Assembly (NCBI GenBank): GCA_011525295.1
Contig: WTGV01000037.1
Location: 1-38,491, forward strand
Direction of reading: 5' to 3'
Length of the DNA: 38,491 nt
DNA from: Pseudomonadales bacterium
GTDB lineage: Bacteria; Pseudomonadota; Gammaproteobacteria; Pseudomonadales; Azotimanducaceae
Under the pieces are notes generated by a model. That model was not told the origin of the DNA. It saw nothing but the letters and a program-made list of their open reading frames with translations, and ran no database searches. The stretch's first letter is position 1; every line of letters begins with the position of its first letter. A program made the translations under genes and the position numbers. Positions 26,715-38,419 of the stretch are shown here, piece by piece.

Positions 26715-29700
26715 TTACTCCGAGGGTTCTTCAGTGGTATCCTGCTCGGCGAGCATTTCGGCGAGTGATCGCTCGATCTCTTCTACCGAGTCTTTGCGAC
26801 TTCGTCCCTCTTGAATGATCACTTCTTCACGGCGACGTTGCTTGCGACGACGATGATACTCAAGACCGGTGCCAGCAGGAATAAGTCTACCGACCACGAC
26901 GTTCTCTTTTAAACCACGAAGGCGGTCAACCTTTCCAGTCACCGAAGCTTCAGTCAGCACGCGAGTGGTCTCCTGGAACGACGCGGCGGAGATAAACGAA
27001 TCCGTCGCCAGCGAACCACGAGTAATACCCAACAACACGCGACGAAATTCAGGTACTTGCTTCCCTTCGGCACTTAGATTTTCGAGTTCTTCTCGAAGCT
27101 CAGAGAAATCTACTTGTTCACCCCGGACGAAACGAGACTCTCCGCTACTTTCAATCTCCACTTTACGCAACATTTGCCGCACAATGACTTCAATGTGCTT
27201 GTCGTTAATTGGGACACCCTGTAATCGATACACATCTTGAATACCACTGATTATGTACTCCGACAGCTCGGCGACACCACGTAAGCGAAGGATGTCATGC
27301 GGGTCAACAGCACCATCACAGATAATCTCACCCTGCTGAACGTGTTCGCCCGCGAATACGGAAATATTTCTCGTCTTGGGAATCAGAGTTTCAACGGGAT
27401 CGACCTCTTCCTCAGGATCAGCTTGATGAGGTGTTATCGTCAATCGAATTTTTGTAAGAGTCTCTCGCCCGAAGCTTACAGCGCCCGTTGCTTCCGCCAT
27501 AACAGCGCTTTCTTTGGGTTTGCGTGCCTCAAACAATTCAATCACTCTCGGCAAACCACCGACAATATCAATGGTCTTCGAACTCTCTTGTGGTGCTTTG
27601 GCGATCACCGCACCAATATAAACTTTTGCGCCAGCTTCGACAAGAACATTCGCACCAGCCGGTAAGCTATAGTTGACGAGTACTTCTTCGTCAGGGTGGA
27701 TCTTCTTTCCGTCTTTCGAAGGACGATAAAGTTGGATTCCCGGTCGGAGTCCCATTCCTACTTCAGGTCGTTCGGAATCGGGTATCACACTCAATATTGT
27801 CAAGCCAGTCTCTTCATCCGTTTGGGTACGAACTGAGCGCCCTTCTTCCATGTCGTCAAAGTGTACGATCCCTTCTTGCTCAGAAATGATCAAGTGGTAG
27901 TGTGGATCCCACTTAGCGACTATCTGTCCCGCGATTACGTTATCGCCTTCTTCAGCCGCTAACGTGGCACCATAAGGTACCGAATAGCGTTCGCGCTCTC
28001 GACCGCGTTCGTCAAAAATCATAATTTTTCCAGAACGAGATACAACAACCAGATTACCATCTGGGTTGCGAACGGTGTTGATATTTTGAAAACGCAACAA
28101 CCCGCCATGTTCTACCTGAACGCTGTCGTCTGCTGTCGCACGGGAAGCAGCACCGCCAATGTGGAAAGTACGCAACGTTAGTTGCGTGCCGGGCTCACCA
28201 ATGGACTGAGCAGCTATGACACCGACTGCTTCGCCGACATTCACTAGATGCCCCCGAGCAAGATCTCGGCCGTAACAGCGCGCACAGAGACCAAATTTGG
28301 TCTCGCACGTAATGGGTGAACGAACATAGATCTCATCAAAGCCCATGTCTTCGACCCGTTGCACCCAATCCTCGTCAATCATTGTCCCGACTGCAATTGC
28401 TTCCTCACCAGTGTGAGTGTCAAGGACCGGCTTTGCCACAATTCGACCTAGCACGCGCTCAGAGAGTGGTTCAACCACTTCACCACCTTCAATTTTGGCT
28501 GTGATGCGCAACCCCTCAGAGGTACCACAATCTTGTTCTGTAATCACTAAATCTTGTGCAACGTCAACCAACCGGCGTGTTAAGTAGCCTGCATTTGCAG
28601 TTTTGAGCGCGGTATCAGCCAATCCTTTCCGAGAACCATGTGTCGAGATAAAGTATTCGTTAACAGACAATCCTTCCCTGAAGTTTGAAACAATGGGAGT
28701 TTCAATAATCGTACCGTCCGGTCGCGCCATTAGTCCTCGCATACCAGCTAATTGTCTGATCTGCGCCGGAGAACCGCGTGCTTTTGAGTCGGCGTAGACA
28801 AAAATGGAATTGAACGAATCTTGTTCTTCCAATTCGCCTTCGCGATTGAGGACTTTCTCTTTGGAAATACCATCTAACATCTTCGCAGCAATCTGATCAC
28901 TTGCGCGCGTCCAAATGTCAACGGCTTTGTTGTATTTTTCCGTGGGCGACAATAAGTTGTCTTGAAATTGCCTTTCAAGATCTTCGATTTGTTCCCGCGC
29001 AGCGTTAACGATACCTTCCTTCGCGTCAGGAACAACTAAATCTCCGACACCGATTGAACAACCCGCATAGGTAGAGTACTTGAAACCGGCGTACATAAGC
29101 TGATCCGCGAAGACTACTGTTTCTTTTAGTCCTACTCGGCGATAACAAATATCAACTAGGTCAGAAATCTCGCCGCGCTTCAAAACCCTGTTTACGTACT
29201 TGAAGCTTAGACCAGCCGGTAAGATGTCCGCGAGCAGGGAACGTCCTACTGTGGTATCGACGATGTGAGTATGAAGTTCACCACCAGCTTGTTCTTCGGT
29301 GAGTCGAACCTTCACTTTCGCATGCAAGTCGACCTCTTCGTTGTAGTACGCGCGTTCAACTTCCTGCGTATCTGCAAAAATCATACCTTCACCTTTACCG
29401 TTAATCCGGTCCCGCGTAAGGTAGTACAAACCCAAAACGACATCTTGATTTGGTACGATAATAGGCTCACCACTGGCAGGCGACAAAATGTTGTTTGTCG
29501 ACATCATGAGTGCTCGAGACTCAAGCTGCGCTTCGATCGTGAGCGGTACATGGACAGCCATCTGATCGCCATCGAAATCTGCATTAAATGCGACGCACAC
29601 TAACGGATGTAGTTGAATCGCTTTACCCTCAATGAGTTTGGGCTCGAACGCCTGAATACCGAGTCGATGGAGCGTTGGCGCTCTATTAAGCAACACAGGA

Positions 29701-30959
29701 TGTTCGCGAATCACGTCTGCGAGTACATCCCATACCTGCGGATGTTCTTCCTCGATTAGCACTTTGGCTTGCTTGATGCTGTCAGCGAGTTCACGCCTCT
29801 GTAGCTCACCCAATACGAATGGACGGAACAGTTCTAAAGCCATCTTCTTCGGCAACCCGCACTCGTGCAGTTTAAGTTCTGGACCAACCACGATAACCGA
29901 GCGACCTGAAAAATCAACGCGTTTACCGAGTAGGTTTTGGCGAAATCTTCCCTGTTTACCCTTAATCATGTCCGACAATGACTTTAATTGACGCTTGTTC
30001 GTACCCAAAATTGCTCGACCTCGACGACCGTTGTCGAGAAGTGCGTCAACTGCTTCTTGGAGCATTCTTTTCTCGTTCCGAATAATGATTTCCGGAGCAC
30101 TCAGTTCCAGCAATTTCTCAAGTCTGTTGTTGCGATTAATCACGCGCCGGTAAAGATCGTTGAGATCGGAAGTGGCAAACCGACCACCCTCCATCGGCAC
30201 CAAAGGTCGCAAATCTGGTGGTAAGACCGGTAACGTCCGCAGAATCATCCAACCGGGCTTGTTGCCTGAGTTCATAAAAGCTTCCACGAGCTTGAGGCGC
30301 TTAGACAACTTCTTGATTTTTGCTTCGGAAGTTGTACTGTCAATCTCTTCTCTCAGTTCGGCAGCTTTCTGTTTCAAATCGATGCTGTCAAGCAGTTCGA
30401 GGATTCCTTCTGCACCCATCTTGGCGATGAATTCCCCATTGCCATAGCGCTCTACCGCTTCTTCATGCTCTTCCTCAGTTAGGAGCGTACCGGGTTGTAG
30501 ATCGGTCATCAAAGGATCGATCACGATATACGAGTCGAAATGCAGTACCCGTTCGATCTCGCGCAGAGTGATGTCCAGCATCAATCCAATCCGCGAAGGT
30601 AGTGATTTCAAAAACCAGATGTGGGCGACGGGAGCCGCTAGTTCAATGTGTCCCATGCGTTCACGACGAACCTTTTTCGTGGTAACCTCGACTCCACACT
30701 TTTCACAAATCACTCCGCGATGCTTCATGCGTTTATATTTCCCGCACAAGCATTCGTTGTCCTTCATCGGTCCGAAAATCTTGGCGCAGAACAGACCATC
30801 GCGTTCGGGTTTCAGCGTCCGATAGTTGATTGTTTCAGGTTTTCGGACCTCACCGAAAGACCAAGCCCGAACTAAGTCCGGGGACGCTAGCGCAATCTTT
30901 ACCGAGTCAAATTCATCGACGGATTGCGTTCTTCTCGGGGGATTAAAAAAATCTACCAA
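26715..30959 (-). CDS. rpoC: RNA polymerase subunit beta-prime
   Basis: 1414 residues (E. coli 1407). It carries the N-terminal zinc site ([20 protein letters not shown]), the catalytic NADFDGDQM with three Mg2+-binding aspartates, the bridge helix/trigger loop region ([20 protein letters not shown]) and the second zinc site ([19 protein letters not shown]). The start codon is TTG at 30959, with an ideal AAGGAG 7 nt upstream, and the following [17 protein letters not shown] aligns with E. coli. It is 11 nt after rpoB. The C-terminal tail ends in acidic residues. Confidence 0.98.
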   Translation of the reverse strand: MVDFFNPPRRTQSVDEFDSVKIALASPDLVRAWSFGEVRKPETINYRTLKPERDGLFCAKIFGPMKDNECLCGKYKRMKHRGVICEKCGVEVTTKKVRRERMGHIELAAPVAHIWFLKSLPSRIGLMLDITLREIERVLHFDSYIVIDPLMTDLQPGTLLTEEEHEEAVERYGNGEFIAKMGAEGILELLDSIDLKQKAAELREEIDSTTSEAKIKKLSKRLKLVEAFMNSGNKPGWMILRTLPVLPPDLRPLVPMEGGRFATSDLNDLYRRVINRNNRLEKLLELSAPEIIIRNEKRMLQEAVDALLDNGRRGRAILGTNKRQLKSLSDMIKGKQGRFRQNLLGKRVDFSGRSVIVVGPELKLHECGLPKKMALELFRPFVLGELQRRELADSIKQAKVLIEEEHPQVWDVLADVIREHPVLLNRAPTLHRLGIQAFEPKLIEGKAIQLHPLVCVAFNADFDGDQMAVHVPLTIEAQLESRALMMSTNNILSPASGEPIIVPNQDVVLGLYYLTRDRINGKGEGMIFADTQEVERAYYNEEVDLHAKVKVRLTEEQAGGELHTHIVDTTVGRSLLADILPAGLSFKYVNRVLKRGEISDLVDICYRRVGLKETVVFADQLMYAGFKYSTYAGCSIGVGDLVVPDAKEGIVNAAREQIEDLERQFQDNLLSPTEKYNKAVDIWTRASDQIAAKMLDGISKEKVLNREGELEEQDSFNSIFVYADSKARGSPAQIRQLAGMRGLMARPDGTIIETPIVSNFREGLSVNEYFISTHGSRKGLADTALKTANAGYLTRRLVDVAQDLVITEQDCGTSEGLRITAKIEGGEVVEPLSERVLGRIVAKPVLDTHTGEEAIAVGTMIDEDWVQRVEDMGFDEIYVRSPITCETKFGLCARCYGRDLARGHLVNVGEAVGVIAAQSIGEPGTQLTLRTFHIGGAASRATADDSVQVEHGGLLRFQNINTVRNPDGNLVVVSRSGKIMIFDERGRERERYSVPYGATLAAEEGDNVIAGQIVAKWDPHYHLIISEQEGIVHFDDMEEGRSVRTQTDEETGLTILSVIPDSERPEVGMGLRPGIQLYRPSKDGKKIHPDEEVLVNYSLPAGANVLVEAGAKVYIGAVIAKAPQESSKTIDIVGGLPRVIELFEARKPKESAVMAEATGAVSFGRETLTKIRLTITPHQADPEEEVDPVETLIPKTRNISVFAGEHVQQGEIICDGAVDPHDILRLRGVAELSEYIISGIQDVYRLQGVPINDKHIEVIVRQMLRKVEIESSGESRFVRGEQVDFSELREELENLSAEGKQVPEFRRVLLGITRGSLATDSFISAASFQETTRVLTEASVTGKVDRLRGLKENVVVGRLIPAGTGLEYHRRRKQRRREEVIIQEGRSRKDSVEEIERSLAEMLAEQDTTEEPSE

Positions 30960-30970
30960 TGTACGTCTCC

Positions 30971-33900
30971 TTATTCCGATTGCAGTGCTAAATCGATAGC
31001 GAGTGATTTCACTTCGCGCGCTAATACGTTAAATGATTCCGGCATTCCGGGTTCAATACGAAAGTCGCCATCAATAATGTTTTTGAATATCTTGCCACGG
31101 CCTTCAACGTCGTCGGACTTGACGGTCAAAATTTCCTGCAGCGTGTATGCAGCGCCGTAGGCTTCTAGTGCCCACACTTCCATTTCGCCAAAGCGTTGAC
31201 CACCTTGTTGCGCCTTACCACCCAATGGTTGCTGCGTCACAAGCGCATACGAACCAGTGGATCTAGCATGCATTTTCTCATCGACTAAGTGATTGAGCTT
31301 GAGCATGTACATATAACCGACGGTGATTGGTCGGTCAAATCGCCTTCCAGTGCGACCATCGTACAAGTAAGCTTGGCCTGTTTCCGGTAGTCCTGCTAAC
31401 TGAAGAAGCTGTTTGATATCCCTTTCACGCGCGCCATCGAAAACCGGAGTCGCGACGGGAATACCTCTACGGTAATCCTGTGCAAGACCAATTATTTCCG
31501 TATTTGACAGCGAATCAAAATCGATGGGTTTGCCATCCATTTTGTCATAGACCGAATGCAGAAACTTACGAACCTCTTCAACTTTCGCTTGTTGCTGCAT
31601 CAGCGCGTCTAGCTGGTCACCGATCCCTTTGACAGCCCAGCCTAAATGCGTCTCTAGCACCTGACCGATATTCATCCGGGAGGGTACACCAAGTGGATTC
31701 AAGACAATGTCAACCGGGTCACCGTTCTCGTCGTAGGGCATGTCTTCGACTGGCATAACCACGGAGATCACGCCTTTATTCCCATGTCGACCAGCCATCT
31801 TATCACCGGGTTGAATCCGGCGCTTGGTAGCAACGTAGACTCGCACGTACTTGATGACACCCGGGGGTAGTTCATCCGGTCGTTCTAGTTTTTCTTTTTT
31901 GCGTTTGAACTCTTCGTCGCGTTGTTGTTGACGTTGATCCAACAAACGTATCGCTGCTTCAACTTGACGATTAACCTTGTCCTCGGCCACGCGCAACTTG
32001 CGCCAGTCGTTCAGCTCTAGTGAACGCAAATAAGCGGAAGTCAATTTGCTGTCAGCCTCCAACCCGGGGGCTTGTACGGCGATGGAACCATTAGCGGATT
32101 GCACCAACTTTTCCAAAGTGGCACTTTCAAAAATTCGATATTGATCGTTCAAGTCTTGTTCAATCGCAAGCAACTCATCTTCGTCGATCGCTAGCGCACG
32201 AGCATCCTTCTGCATACCGTCCCGAGTGAAGACTCTCACATCAACTACAGTACCTTGTACATCAGACTTTACTCGAAGTGATGTATCTTTGACGTCGTGT
32301 GCTTTCTCACCAAAAATAGCGCGTAGAAGTTTTTCTTCGGGTGTTAGTTGAGTTTCACCTTTTGGAGTAACTTTTCCAACCAGAATATCACCGGTTTGAA
32401 CTTCAGCGCCGATATGAACAATACCTGATTCGTCCAGTTTGTTGAGTGCGGATGGACTGATATTGGGGATGTCGGCCGTAATTTCTTCCGGACCAATCTT
32501 GGTTTCGAGTGCTGAACACTCCAAAACTTTGATATGGACGCTCGTAAACCGGTCTTCCCGCACAATGCGTTCGGATATAAGTATGGAATCTTCGTAGTTG
32601 TATCCGTTCCAAACCATGAATGCGATCCGCATGTTTTGCCCGAGTGCGAGTTCGCCCGCATCAATTGCTGGGCCGTCTGCAAGTACATCACCAGTTTGAA
32701 CACGATCTTTGGGCTTTACTATTGGTCGTTGATTAATACAAGTATCTTGGTTAGAACGAGTGAACTTCATGAGGTTGTAGATATCAATCCCACCATCGTT
32801 CGGATTAGTTTTCTTCGTTGAAGTTGCTCGAACCACAATTCGGCGCGCATCCACGAGTTCTACGACTCCCGCGCGTTTTGCATATATACAAGCACCCGAA
32901 TCGCGTGCAAGCTGTCGTTCTACACCCGTGCCAACCAATGGAGCTTCAGTACGAATAGTTGGTACTGCTTGGCGTTGCATGTTCGAGCCCATGAGACCTC
33001 GATTGGCTTCGTCGTGTTCTAAGAATGGAATTAATGCCGCGGAAATTGAAACAATCTGTTTTGGGGACACATCCATGTATTGCACATCTTGTGGTTGTGC
33101 TTTAATGAATTCGTTGTCGTAACGCACGTCGACGTATTCATCAACGAATTTCCCCTGATTGTCGACCTGAGAACTAGCCTGCGCTATCCGATACTCACTC
33201 TCATCAATCGCGGAGAGATATTCAATGCTCTTAGTTACTTTTCCGTTCTTAACTTTTCGATAAGGAGTCTCGATAAACCCATAGTCGTTGATTTTTGCGT
33301 AGGTAGCGATCGAGTTAATTAAGCCGATAGTCGGACCCTCAGGTGTTTCGATCGGGCAGACACGACCGTAATGAGTCGGATGTACGTCGCGCACTTCAAA
33401 GCCCGCATGTTCCCTTGTCAAACCTCCTGGTCCTAGTGCGGACACTCGTCGCTTATTTGTCACTTCCGACAATGGATTGTTGTGATCCATGATTTGCGAT
33501 AGTTGATGTGAACCGAAGAATTCCCTAATTGCAGCTGCAATCGGTTTAGGATTGATGATGTCTTGTGGCATTAAACCTTCACTGTCTGCCAAAGACAGTC
33601 GATCTTTCACTGCGCGTTCCACCCTAACTAAACCAACGCGGAACTGGTTTTCAGCCATTTCACCCACAGAACGCACACGACGATTGCCTAAGTTATCAAC
33701 GTCATCGACAAAACCGCGTCCATTACGGACGTCAATCAGTGTTTTCAATGCTCGGATCACATCGTCGGTCGTGAGATAATGACAATCGGCGTTCTCTTCT
33801 GATTGCAACCGCTTGTTAAACTTCATGCGCCCAACTTTGGACATGTCGTATCGTTCGTCTTCAAAGAACAGTTTGCGGAATAGCGAAATTGCAGCGTCTT

Positions 33901-35074
33901 CAGTCACTGGTTCGCCTGGTCGCATGACACTATAAATTTCATACACCGACCTGATTTTGCTGTCGGTAGGATCCTTACGTAACGTGTCAGAAATGAACGA
34001 GCCTTGATCTAAGTCGTTGGTGTAGATCGTTTCAAGCTTCTTGACTCCACTAGAAATAATGCGATCAATCGTTTCGTCCGTGAGTTGCGTGTTGCATAGA
34101 ACGATGATTTCTCCCGTCTCCGGATCCTCGATAGTCTTCGCAACCGTTTGATCAATGAGAAATTGACGCGGAACTTCCATTTTTCTGATGTTAGAATTCC
34201 GTAATTGACGGACATGGCGTTGAGTGATTAGGTCGCCCGCTTTTGCAAGGATCTGGTCATCAACCACGATGTCAAAACTTGCCCGAGAACCTATTAGCCG
34301 GTCTGGTTCGCAATTCCAAGATATGAGCCCGTTCCGTCGAATCGTATAGTGATTGAAATCAAAAAACAAGCTCAGAATTTTCTCATCCGAGTATTCGACT
34401 CCATCAACATAGTAGAGGGCACGTAAAAACTGAGTGACTGGAAGTTTCTTTCGTCGATCGATTCGGACGTATAGGTACTCCTTTTGTTCCTTAGACTCGT
34501 ATCCAAACTCAAAATCTAGCCAAGACCCGCGATAAGGGATCACACGGGCGTGATAGAGCAACCGGCCAGAAGCGTGACTCTTACCTTTATCGTGGCTAAA
34601 CAACACTCCGGGGGAACGATGGAGCTGGGATACAACTACACGTTCAGTACCGTTAATAATGAAACTCCCGCTGGGTGTCATGAGAGGAATCTCACCGACA
34701 AAGACCTCTTGATCGGTCGCAGACTTCACTTTTCCGGTCTCACGACTATAGAGAATCAGCCGAACGGTCATGTGCATTGGGGCGGCGTAGGTCGCACCGC
34801 GGGAGATGCAATCCTCGACATCAAAGTGAGGATCTTCCAAGCGATATGAGACGTAATTGAGATACGCTGTCTGGGCGTTGTTCTCCATTGGGAAAACCGA
34901 GCTGAAAGCACCGTGAAGACCGATCTCCTCGCGCTCAGCGGGTTCGATGTCTTTTTGCAAAAATTTCGCGTACGACTTCGTCTGAATTTCCAGCAAATTC
35001 TGCAACTCGACAGGTACAGAGAGGCGACTAAAGTCTTTTCGAATACGCTTTTTTTCCGTAAAGGAATATGCCAT
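30971..35074 (-). CDS. rpoB: RNA polymerase subunit beta, with Asn at the H526 rifampicin site
   Basis: 1367 residues (E. coli 1342). Active-site and interface motifs are intact: [35 protein letters not shown] and the C-terminal [20 protein letters not shown] with [15 protein letters not shown]. The rifampicin region reads [19 protein letters not shown]. Relative to E. coli, residue 514 is Ile instead of Phe, 517 is His instead of Gln, and 526 is Asn instead of His (local residue 540, codon AAT at 33457-33455). D516, S522, R529 and S531 equivalents are unchanged. It is 112 nt after rplL, in a gap with two hairpins. Confidence 0.98.
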   Translation of the reverse strand: MAYSFTEKKRIRKDFSRLSVPVELQNLLEIQTKSYAKFLQKDIEPAEREEIGLHGAFSSVFPMENNAQTAYLNYVSYRLEDPHFDVEDCISRGATYAAPMHMTVRLILYSRETGKVKSATDQEVFVGEIPLMTPSGSFIINGTERVVVSQLHRSPGVLFSHDKGKSHASGRLLYHARVIPYRGSWLDFEFGYESKEQKEYLYVRIDRRKKLPVTQFLRALYYVDGVEYSDEKILSLFFDFNHYTIRRNGLISWNCEPDRLIGSRASFDIVVDDQILAKAGDLITQRHVRQLRNSNIRKMEVPRQFLIDQTVAKTIEDPETGEIIVLCNTQLTDETIDRIISSGVKKLETIYTNDLDQGSFISDTLRKDPTDSKIRSVYEIYSVMRPGEPVTEDAAISLFRKLFFEDERYDMSKVGRMKFNKRLQSEENADCHYLTTDDVIRALKTLIDVRNGRGFVDDVDNLGNRRVRSVGEMAENQFRVGLVRVERAVKDRLSLADSEGLMPQDIINPKPIAAAIREFFGSHQLSQIMDHNNPLSEVTNKRRVSALGPGGLTREHAGFEVRDVHPTHYGRVCPIETPEGPTIGLINSIATYAKINDYGFIETPYRKVKNGKVTKSIEYLSAIDESEYRIAQASSQVDNQGKFVDEYVDVRYDNEFIKAQPQDVQYMDVSPKQIVSISAALIPFLEHDEANRGLMGSNMQRQAVPTIRTEAPLVGTGVERQLARDSGACIYAKRAGVVELVDARRIVVRATSTKKTNPNDGGIDIYNLMKFTRSNQDTCINQRPIVKPKDRVQTGDVLADGPAIDAGELALGQNMRIAFMVWNGYNYEDSILISERIVREDRFTSVHIKVLECSALETKIGPEEITADIPNISPSALNKLDESGIVHIGAEVQTGDILVGKVTPKGETQLTPEEKLLRAIFGEKAHDVKDTSLRVKSDVQGTVVDVRVFTRDGMQKDARALAIDEDELLAIEQDLNDQYRIFESATLEKLVQSANGSIAVQAPGLEADSKLTSAYLRSLELNDWRKLRVAEDKVNRQVEAAIRLLDQRQQQRDEEFKRKKEKLERPDELPPGVIKYVRVYVATKRRIQPGDKMAGRHGNKGVISVVMPVEDMPYDENGDPVDIVLNPLGVPSRMNIGQVLETHLGWAVKGIGDQLDALMQQQAKVEEVRKFLHSVYDKMDGKPIDFDSLSNTEIIGLAQDYRRGIPVATPVFDGARERDIKQLLQLAGLPETGQAYLYDGRTGRRFDRPITVGYMYMLKLNHLVDEKMHARSTGSYALVTQQPLGGKAQQGGQRFGEMEVWALEAYGAAYTLQEILTVKSDDVEGRGKIFKNIIDGDFRIEPGMPESFNVLAREVKSLAIDLALQSE

Positions 35075-35096
35075 TAATTGTTCCTCAGAAAAATGC

Positions 35097-35145
35097 GTAA
35101 TCCAGCAATGGCCGGATTACAGGCAATAGAACGCGAGGTGCGCTC
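35097..35145 (-). promoter_or_regulatory. Tandem hairpins between rplL and rpoB
   Basis: On the minus strand the transcript first meets GAGCGC/GCGTTC (35145-35140 and 35134-35129; one G-U pair, 5-nt loop), then a perfect 7-bp stem GTAATCC/GGATTAC (35114-35120 and 35097-35103; 10-nt loop) about 20 nt before rpoB. In E. coli the same gap holds an attenuator and an RNase III site that set the ratio of L12 to RNA polymerase. A similar role is inferred from position. Confidence 0.5.
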
Positions 35146-35186
35146 TAGGTTCAGAAGTATTGAATGAAGAAGTTTGACGACTAGGT

Positions 35187-35570
35187 TTACTTGAACTCAA
35201 CCGTTGCGCCGGCGTCTTCAAGTTTCGTCTTGATTTCTTGTGCTTCGTCTTTGCTAACTTGTTCCTTCACAGTACAAGGAGCTTCATCTACTAAGGTCTT
35301 AGCTTCCTTCAGCCCTAGTCCAGTGATTTCGCGGATGACCTTAATCAATGCAACTCGTTTTTCCGGAGTCGCGACGAGCTTCACATCGAATTCAGTTTGT
35401 TCATCTGCTGCTACTGTACCGCTGTCGACAGTGGCTGCTGCTGGCGCAGCTGCTACCGCCGCGGCCGCGGTAACGCCAAATTTCTCTTCCATCGCGCTGA
35501 CAAGCTCGACGACTTCCATCACCGACATGTCAGCAATTGCATCAAGTATTTCGTCTCTGCTAAGACTCAT
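35187..35570 (-). CDS. rplL: 50S ribosomal protein L7/L12
   Basis: 127 residues (E. coli 121). The N-terminal dimerisation domain (about 1-35, [19 protein letters not shown]) binds L10. An Ala-rich hinge (about 36-60) is a little longer than usual. The C-terminal domain ([20 protein letters not shown]) recruits EF-Tu and EF-G. It is present in several copies per ribosome, so it needs more expression than its neighbours; this fits the hairpins before rpoB. Confidence 0.98.
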   Translation of the reverse strand: MSLSRDEILDAIADMSVMEVVELVSAMEEKFGVTAAAAVAAAPAAATVDSGTVAADEQTEFDVKLVATPEKRVALIKVIREITGLGLKEAKTLVDEAPCTVKEQVSKDEAQEIKTKLEDAGATVEFK

Positions 35571-35620
35571 ACGATTGGTTCTCCTTGATTAATCGCAGTA
35601 GAAAATTAGGGTAAATGGTG

Positions 35621-36151
35621 CTAGGCACCTGTTGGTTTCTGTTCTCGAATGGCGTCCAAAGTTCGCACCAACTTGCTGGGTACTGCATGAAGTACCTGTG
35701 CTAATTTGGTGACCGGTCCAAGCATGACAGACATAAGTTGGGCTAGAGCTTGCTCACGCGTGGGCAAGGATGCGACTGCGTCCAATTGTTCGCTGGTACA
35801 GAGTGTCCCAGCTACTGAGATTGCTTTAACTTCAACATTCGTACCGGTCTTCAGTAGATCTTTGAACAAGCGCGCGCTGGCACCTGGATCACTAGGTGAA
35901 AACGCTAGCATTGTTGGACCGTCAATACTCTCTACCAAACATGCGTGGTCTGTATCTTTCAATGCTAAGCGCGCTAAAGTATTCCGGACGACTTGAAGCT
36001 GCACGCCTTGTTCTCTAGCCTGCTTCCGTAAGCTCGTTGCTTCCTGTACTGAAAGTCCGCGATAATCAGCTAATAGAGTCGACACTGAGTTGACCGCGCT
36101 GTCTCGCGTTGCCGCAACAATTGCTTCTTTTTCATGAAAGGCTAGGGGCAT
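35621..36151 (-). CDS. rplJ: 50S ribosomal protein L10
   Basis: 176 residues (E. coli 165). The N-terminal rRNA-binding domain has STLLADYRGLSVQEATSLRK and VRNTLARLAL, followed by a C-terminal helix that carries the L12 dimers. In many bacteria the L10-L12 complex represses its own mRNA at a leader before rplJ. Here only 36 nt separate rplA and rplJ, too few for that structure. Confidence 0.98.
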   Translation of the reverse strand: MPLAFHEKEAIVAATRDSAVNSVSTLLADYRGLSVQEATSLRKQAREQGVQLQVVRNTLARLALKDTDHACLVESIDGPTMLAFSPSDPGASARLFKDLLKTGTNVEVKAISVAGTLCTSEQLDAVASLPTREQALAQLMSVMLGPVTKLAQVLHAVPSKLVRTLDAIREQKPTGA

Positions 36152-36187
36152 CTAAATTCTCAATTCAATCCGTAAAACCGTTCCGAT

Positions 36188-36886
36188 CTATAACCCTATC
36201 GACGCTTCTTCTAGCATCACTCCAGGTCCCATCGTTGAGGATAGAGTGACTTTCTTAAAGTAAGTTCCTTTAGCCGATGCCGGACGGGCTCGCTTAAGAT
36301 CGTCCACTAGGGCAACAATGTTGTCTTTTACTTGCTCAGGGGTTTGACCGATTTGACCGATGCAACCGTGTATCACGCCGCCGCGGTCTGCGCGAAACTG
36401 TACTTGACCAGACTTCGCATTCTTTACCGCAACCGCCATGTCGTTAGTCACTGTTCCGGACTTAGCATTTGGCATTAATCCTCTAGGTCCCAAAATCCGA
36501 CCAAGTTGTCCGAGGAGTCGCATACTACTGGGTGTGGCTAGGACAACATCAAAGTCGTAGTCACCTTTCTTAAAGCGTTCAACAAGATCTTCTAATCCAA
36601 CGACATCTGCGCCCGCAGTAGTCGCCGCCTCTGCCTGATCTCCATCAGCAAACACTGCAACTTTGATCGTTTTACCAATCCCATGAGGCAGGATTGTCGA
36701 ACCACGGACGAGTTGATCAGAACGTCGTGGGTCAATCCCTAGGTTTATCGCGATTTCCAGAGACTCCTTAAATTTCGTTGTGGTCGCAATCTCGTTTAAG
36801 ATTTTTACGGCTTCTTCCACTTCGTATCGACGGGTGTGATCTACTTTTTCCGCAAATAATTTCTTTCGTTTCGACAATTTACTCAT
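36188..36886 (-). CDS. rplA: 50S ribosomal protein L1
   Basis: From the ATG at 36886 the protein has 232 residues (E. coli 234), starting [20 protein letters not shown] in line with the family. An in-frame GTG lies one codon earlier, but the ATG forms a 1-nt TGATG overlap with the rplK stop, which favours coupled translation. The motifs include LGRILGPRGLMPNAKSGTVT and VQFRADRGGVIHGCIG. L1 forms the mobile stalk that moves with deacylated tRNA. In E. coli L1 also represses the rplK-rplA mRNA. Confidence 0.97.
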   Translation of the reverse strand: MSKLSKRKKLFAEKVDHTRRYEVEEAVKILNEIATTTKFKESLEIAINLGIDPRRSDQLVRGSTILPHGIGKTIKVAVFADGDQAEAATTAGADVVGLEDLVERFKKGDYDFDVVLATPSSMRLLGQLGRILGPRGLMPNAKSGTVTNDMAVAVKNAKSGQVQFRADRGGVIHGCIGQIGQTPEQVKDNIVALVDDLKRARPASAKGTYFKKVTLSSTMGPGVMLEEASIGL

Positions 36887-37317
36887 CACAGACCTTCTAC
36901 TTCTATACCTGCACTGCGAGCACTCCCCGCTAATGTTCGTACAGCAGCATCTAAGCTGGCCGATGTAAGATCAGGTTCTTTGATTCTCGCAATGTCTTCT
37001 AATTGAGCTCTTGTAACTTTACCAACTTTCTCCGTGTTAGGAGTACCGCTACCTTTTTCTACTCCTGCGGCTTTTCGAATAAGAAATGATGCTGGCGGAC
37101 TTTTGGTTACGTAAGTAAAACTACGATCCGTATATACCGTGATCGTGCAAGGTATTGGTACACCTGGTTCCATTTTTTGCGTGTGGGCATTGAACGATTT
37201 GGTAAACTCCACGATATTGATACCGTGTTGCCCTAACGCGGGTCCAACTGGTGGTGCCGGAGTCGCTTGTCCTGCAGGTACTTGTAACTTGATGTAAGTT
37301 TGAATCTTTTTTGCCAT
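36886..37317 (-). CDS. rplK: 50S ribosomal protein L11
   Basis: 143 residues (E. coli 142). It has [20 protein letters not shown] with the Pro-rich thiostrepton-contact region, then [14 protein letters not shown]. The C-terminal domain ends with [14 protein letters not shown]11 forms the GTPase-associated centre and is needed for RelA activation. The leader upstream has a hairpin (37343-37361) and no good Shine-Dalgarno site. Confidence 0.98.
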   Translation of the reverse strand: MAKKIQTYIKLQVPAGQATPAPPVGPALGQHGINIVEFTKSFNAHTQKMEPGVPIPCTITVYTDRSFTYVTKSPPASFLIRKAAGVEKGSGTPNTEKVGKVTRAQLEDIARIKEPDLTSASLDAAVRTLAGSARSAGIEVEGL

Positions 37318-37342
37318 AAAGGTTTACACATTCAAAGGAGCC

Positions 37343-37361
37343 GCGCGCCAGCTAAGCGCGC
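37343..37361 (-). promoter_or_regulatory. Hairpin in the nusG-rplK gap
   Basis: GCGCGC (37343-37348) and GCGCGC (37356-37361) form a perfect 6-bp stem with a 7-nt loop, about 26 nt before the rplK ATG. It lies where E. coli has the L1 target that controls rplK-rplA, but I could not recognise the L1-binding consensus, so it could equally be an attenuator. Confidence 0.4.
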
Positions 37362-37387
37362 AACAAGCACTAATGAAGTTCTTGAAT

Positions 37388-37957
37388 TTATCCTTTCTCG
37401 ACTTGAGAGAAATCCAGCTCAACCGGGGTTGAGCGACCAAATATTGTTACCGAAACTACAAGCCTACTCTTCTCATAGTTAACTTCTTCAACGATACCGT
37501 TGAAATCCACGAAGGGCCCATCAATGATGCGTACAAGCTCCCCTACCCCAAATAATGTCTTGGGGGTAGCTTGGTCGTTCCCCTGTTCTATTCTATCCAA
37601 AATGAAGCTAGCTTCAACATCTGAGATGGGTGTGGGGTTCCCAAACTTGCCCCCAACGAAGCCTTTTATGCGTGGCGTAGAGTTCACAATTTGCCATGTA
37701 TCTTCGTTCATCATCATTTGGACGAGAATGTATCCTGGAAAGAATTTTCGTTCGCTACGGCGTTTCTGTCCCGCGCGCATTTCCACGACTTCTTCGGCTG
37801 GTACAAGTACTTCACCGAAGCAGTCTTTGTGTTGGGAGAGTTCAATTCGCTCACGTAACACTTCGGCTACCTTTTTCTCATAACCGGAATAGGCGTTCAC
37901 TACGTACCAAGATTTGGTGCTAGCGTGTGAGTCATTCTCGGTGGTTTGATCGGTCAC
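37388..37957 (-). CDS. nusG: Transcription termination/antitermination factor NusG
   Basis: 189 residues (E. coli 181); a short extra N-terminus precedes [20 protein letters not shown]. The NGN domain has [14 protein letters not shown], which contacts the clamp of RNA polymerase. The KOW domain has [20 protein letters not shown], which binds Rho or S10. It starts with GTG, 3 nt after secE. Confidence 0.98.
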   Translation of the reverse strand: MTDQTTENDSHASTKSWYVVNAYSGYEKKVAEVLRERIELSQHKDCFGEVLVPAEEVVEMRAGQKRRSERKFFPGYILVQMMMNEDTWQIVNSTPRIKGFVGGKFGNPTPISDVEASFILDRIEQGNDQATPKTLFGVGELVRIIDGPFVDFNGIVEEVNYEKSRLVVSVTIFGRSTPVELDFSQVEKG

Positions 37958-37960
37958 GAG

Positions 37961-38359
37961 TTAGCCTATGATCATTTGCACAAAGAACGAAAGACCAGAA
38001 TCTAACAACCACAAAATTAGCGCAAAAATCACGATCAATATCAAAACGATCCACGTAGTCTGAAGAGTTTCTGGCCGTGTTGGCCAGATTACCTTACGAA
38101 TCTCAGAGCGCGCATCTCTCAAGAGAATCCATAGGTTACGACCACGCTCTGTCGTGAGCAAAAGTGCAGCGGAACCAACTGCCATTCCAACCAAAATCAA
38201 AGCACGCCAAAATGCTGGAATGAAGAAGGTGGAATCGGGATTTCCATAGTACCAATTACCAAAAATTCCACCGGCGACCACCAAGTAGACGACCCACCAC
38301 TTCATACGGTCGAAGATGCTAACTTCGTCTTGCTCGTGTCTAACTCTTTGTAATGCCAC
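37961..38359 (-). CDS. secE: Protein translocase subunit SecE
   Basis: 132 residues (E. coli 127) with three membrane helices (about 22-40, 50-66 and 103-128), the long form of gammaproteobacteria. The conserved cytoplasmic motif is EIRKVIWPTRPETLQTTWIV. It clamps the two halves of SecY (encoded at 11589-12920). It starts with GTG; a GGAGG lies about 12 nt upstream. It follows tRNA-Trp by 60 nt without room for a clear promoter, so the two are probably co-transcribed. Confidence 0.97.
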   Translation of the reverse strand: MALQRVRHEQDEVSIFDRMKWWVVYLVVAGGIFGNWYYGNPDSTFFIPAFWRALILVGMAVGSAALLLTTERGRNLWILLRDARSEIRKVIWPTRPETLQTTWIVLILIVIFALILWLLDSGLSFFVQMIIG

Positions 38360-38419
38360 CTACTTTAAATTCCTCCATGGGAATGATTGGTTGACGGAGC
38401 ACGGGATTTCAGAAGCGTT

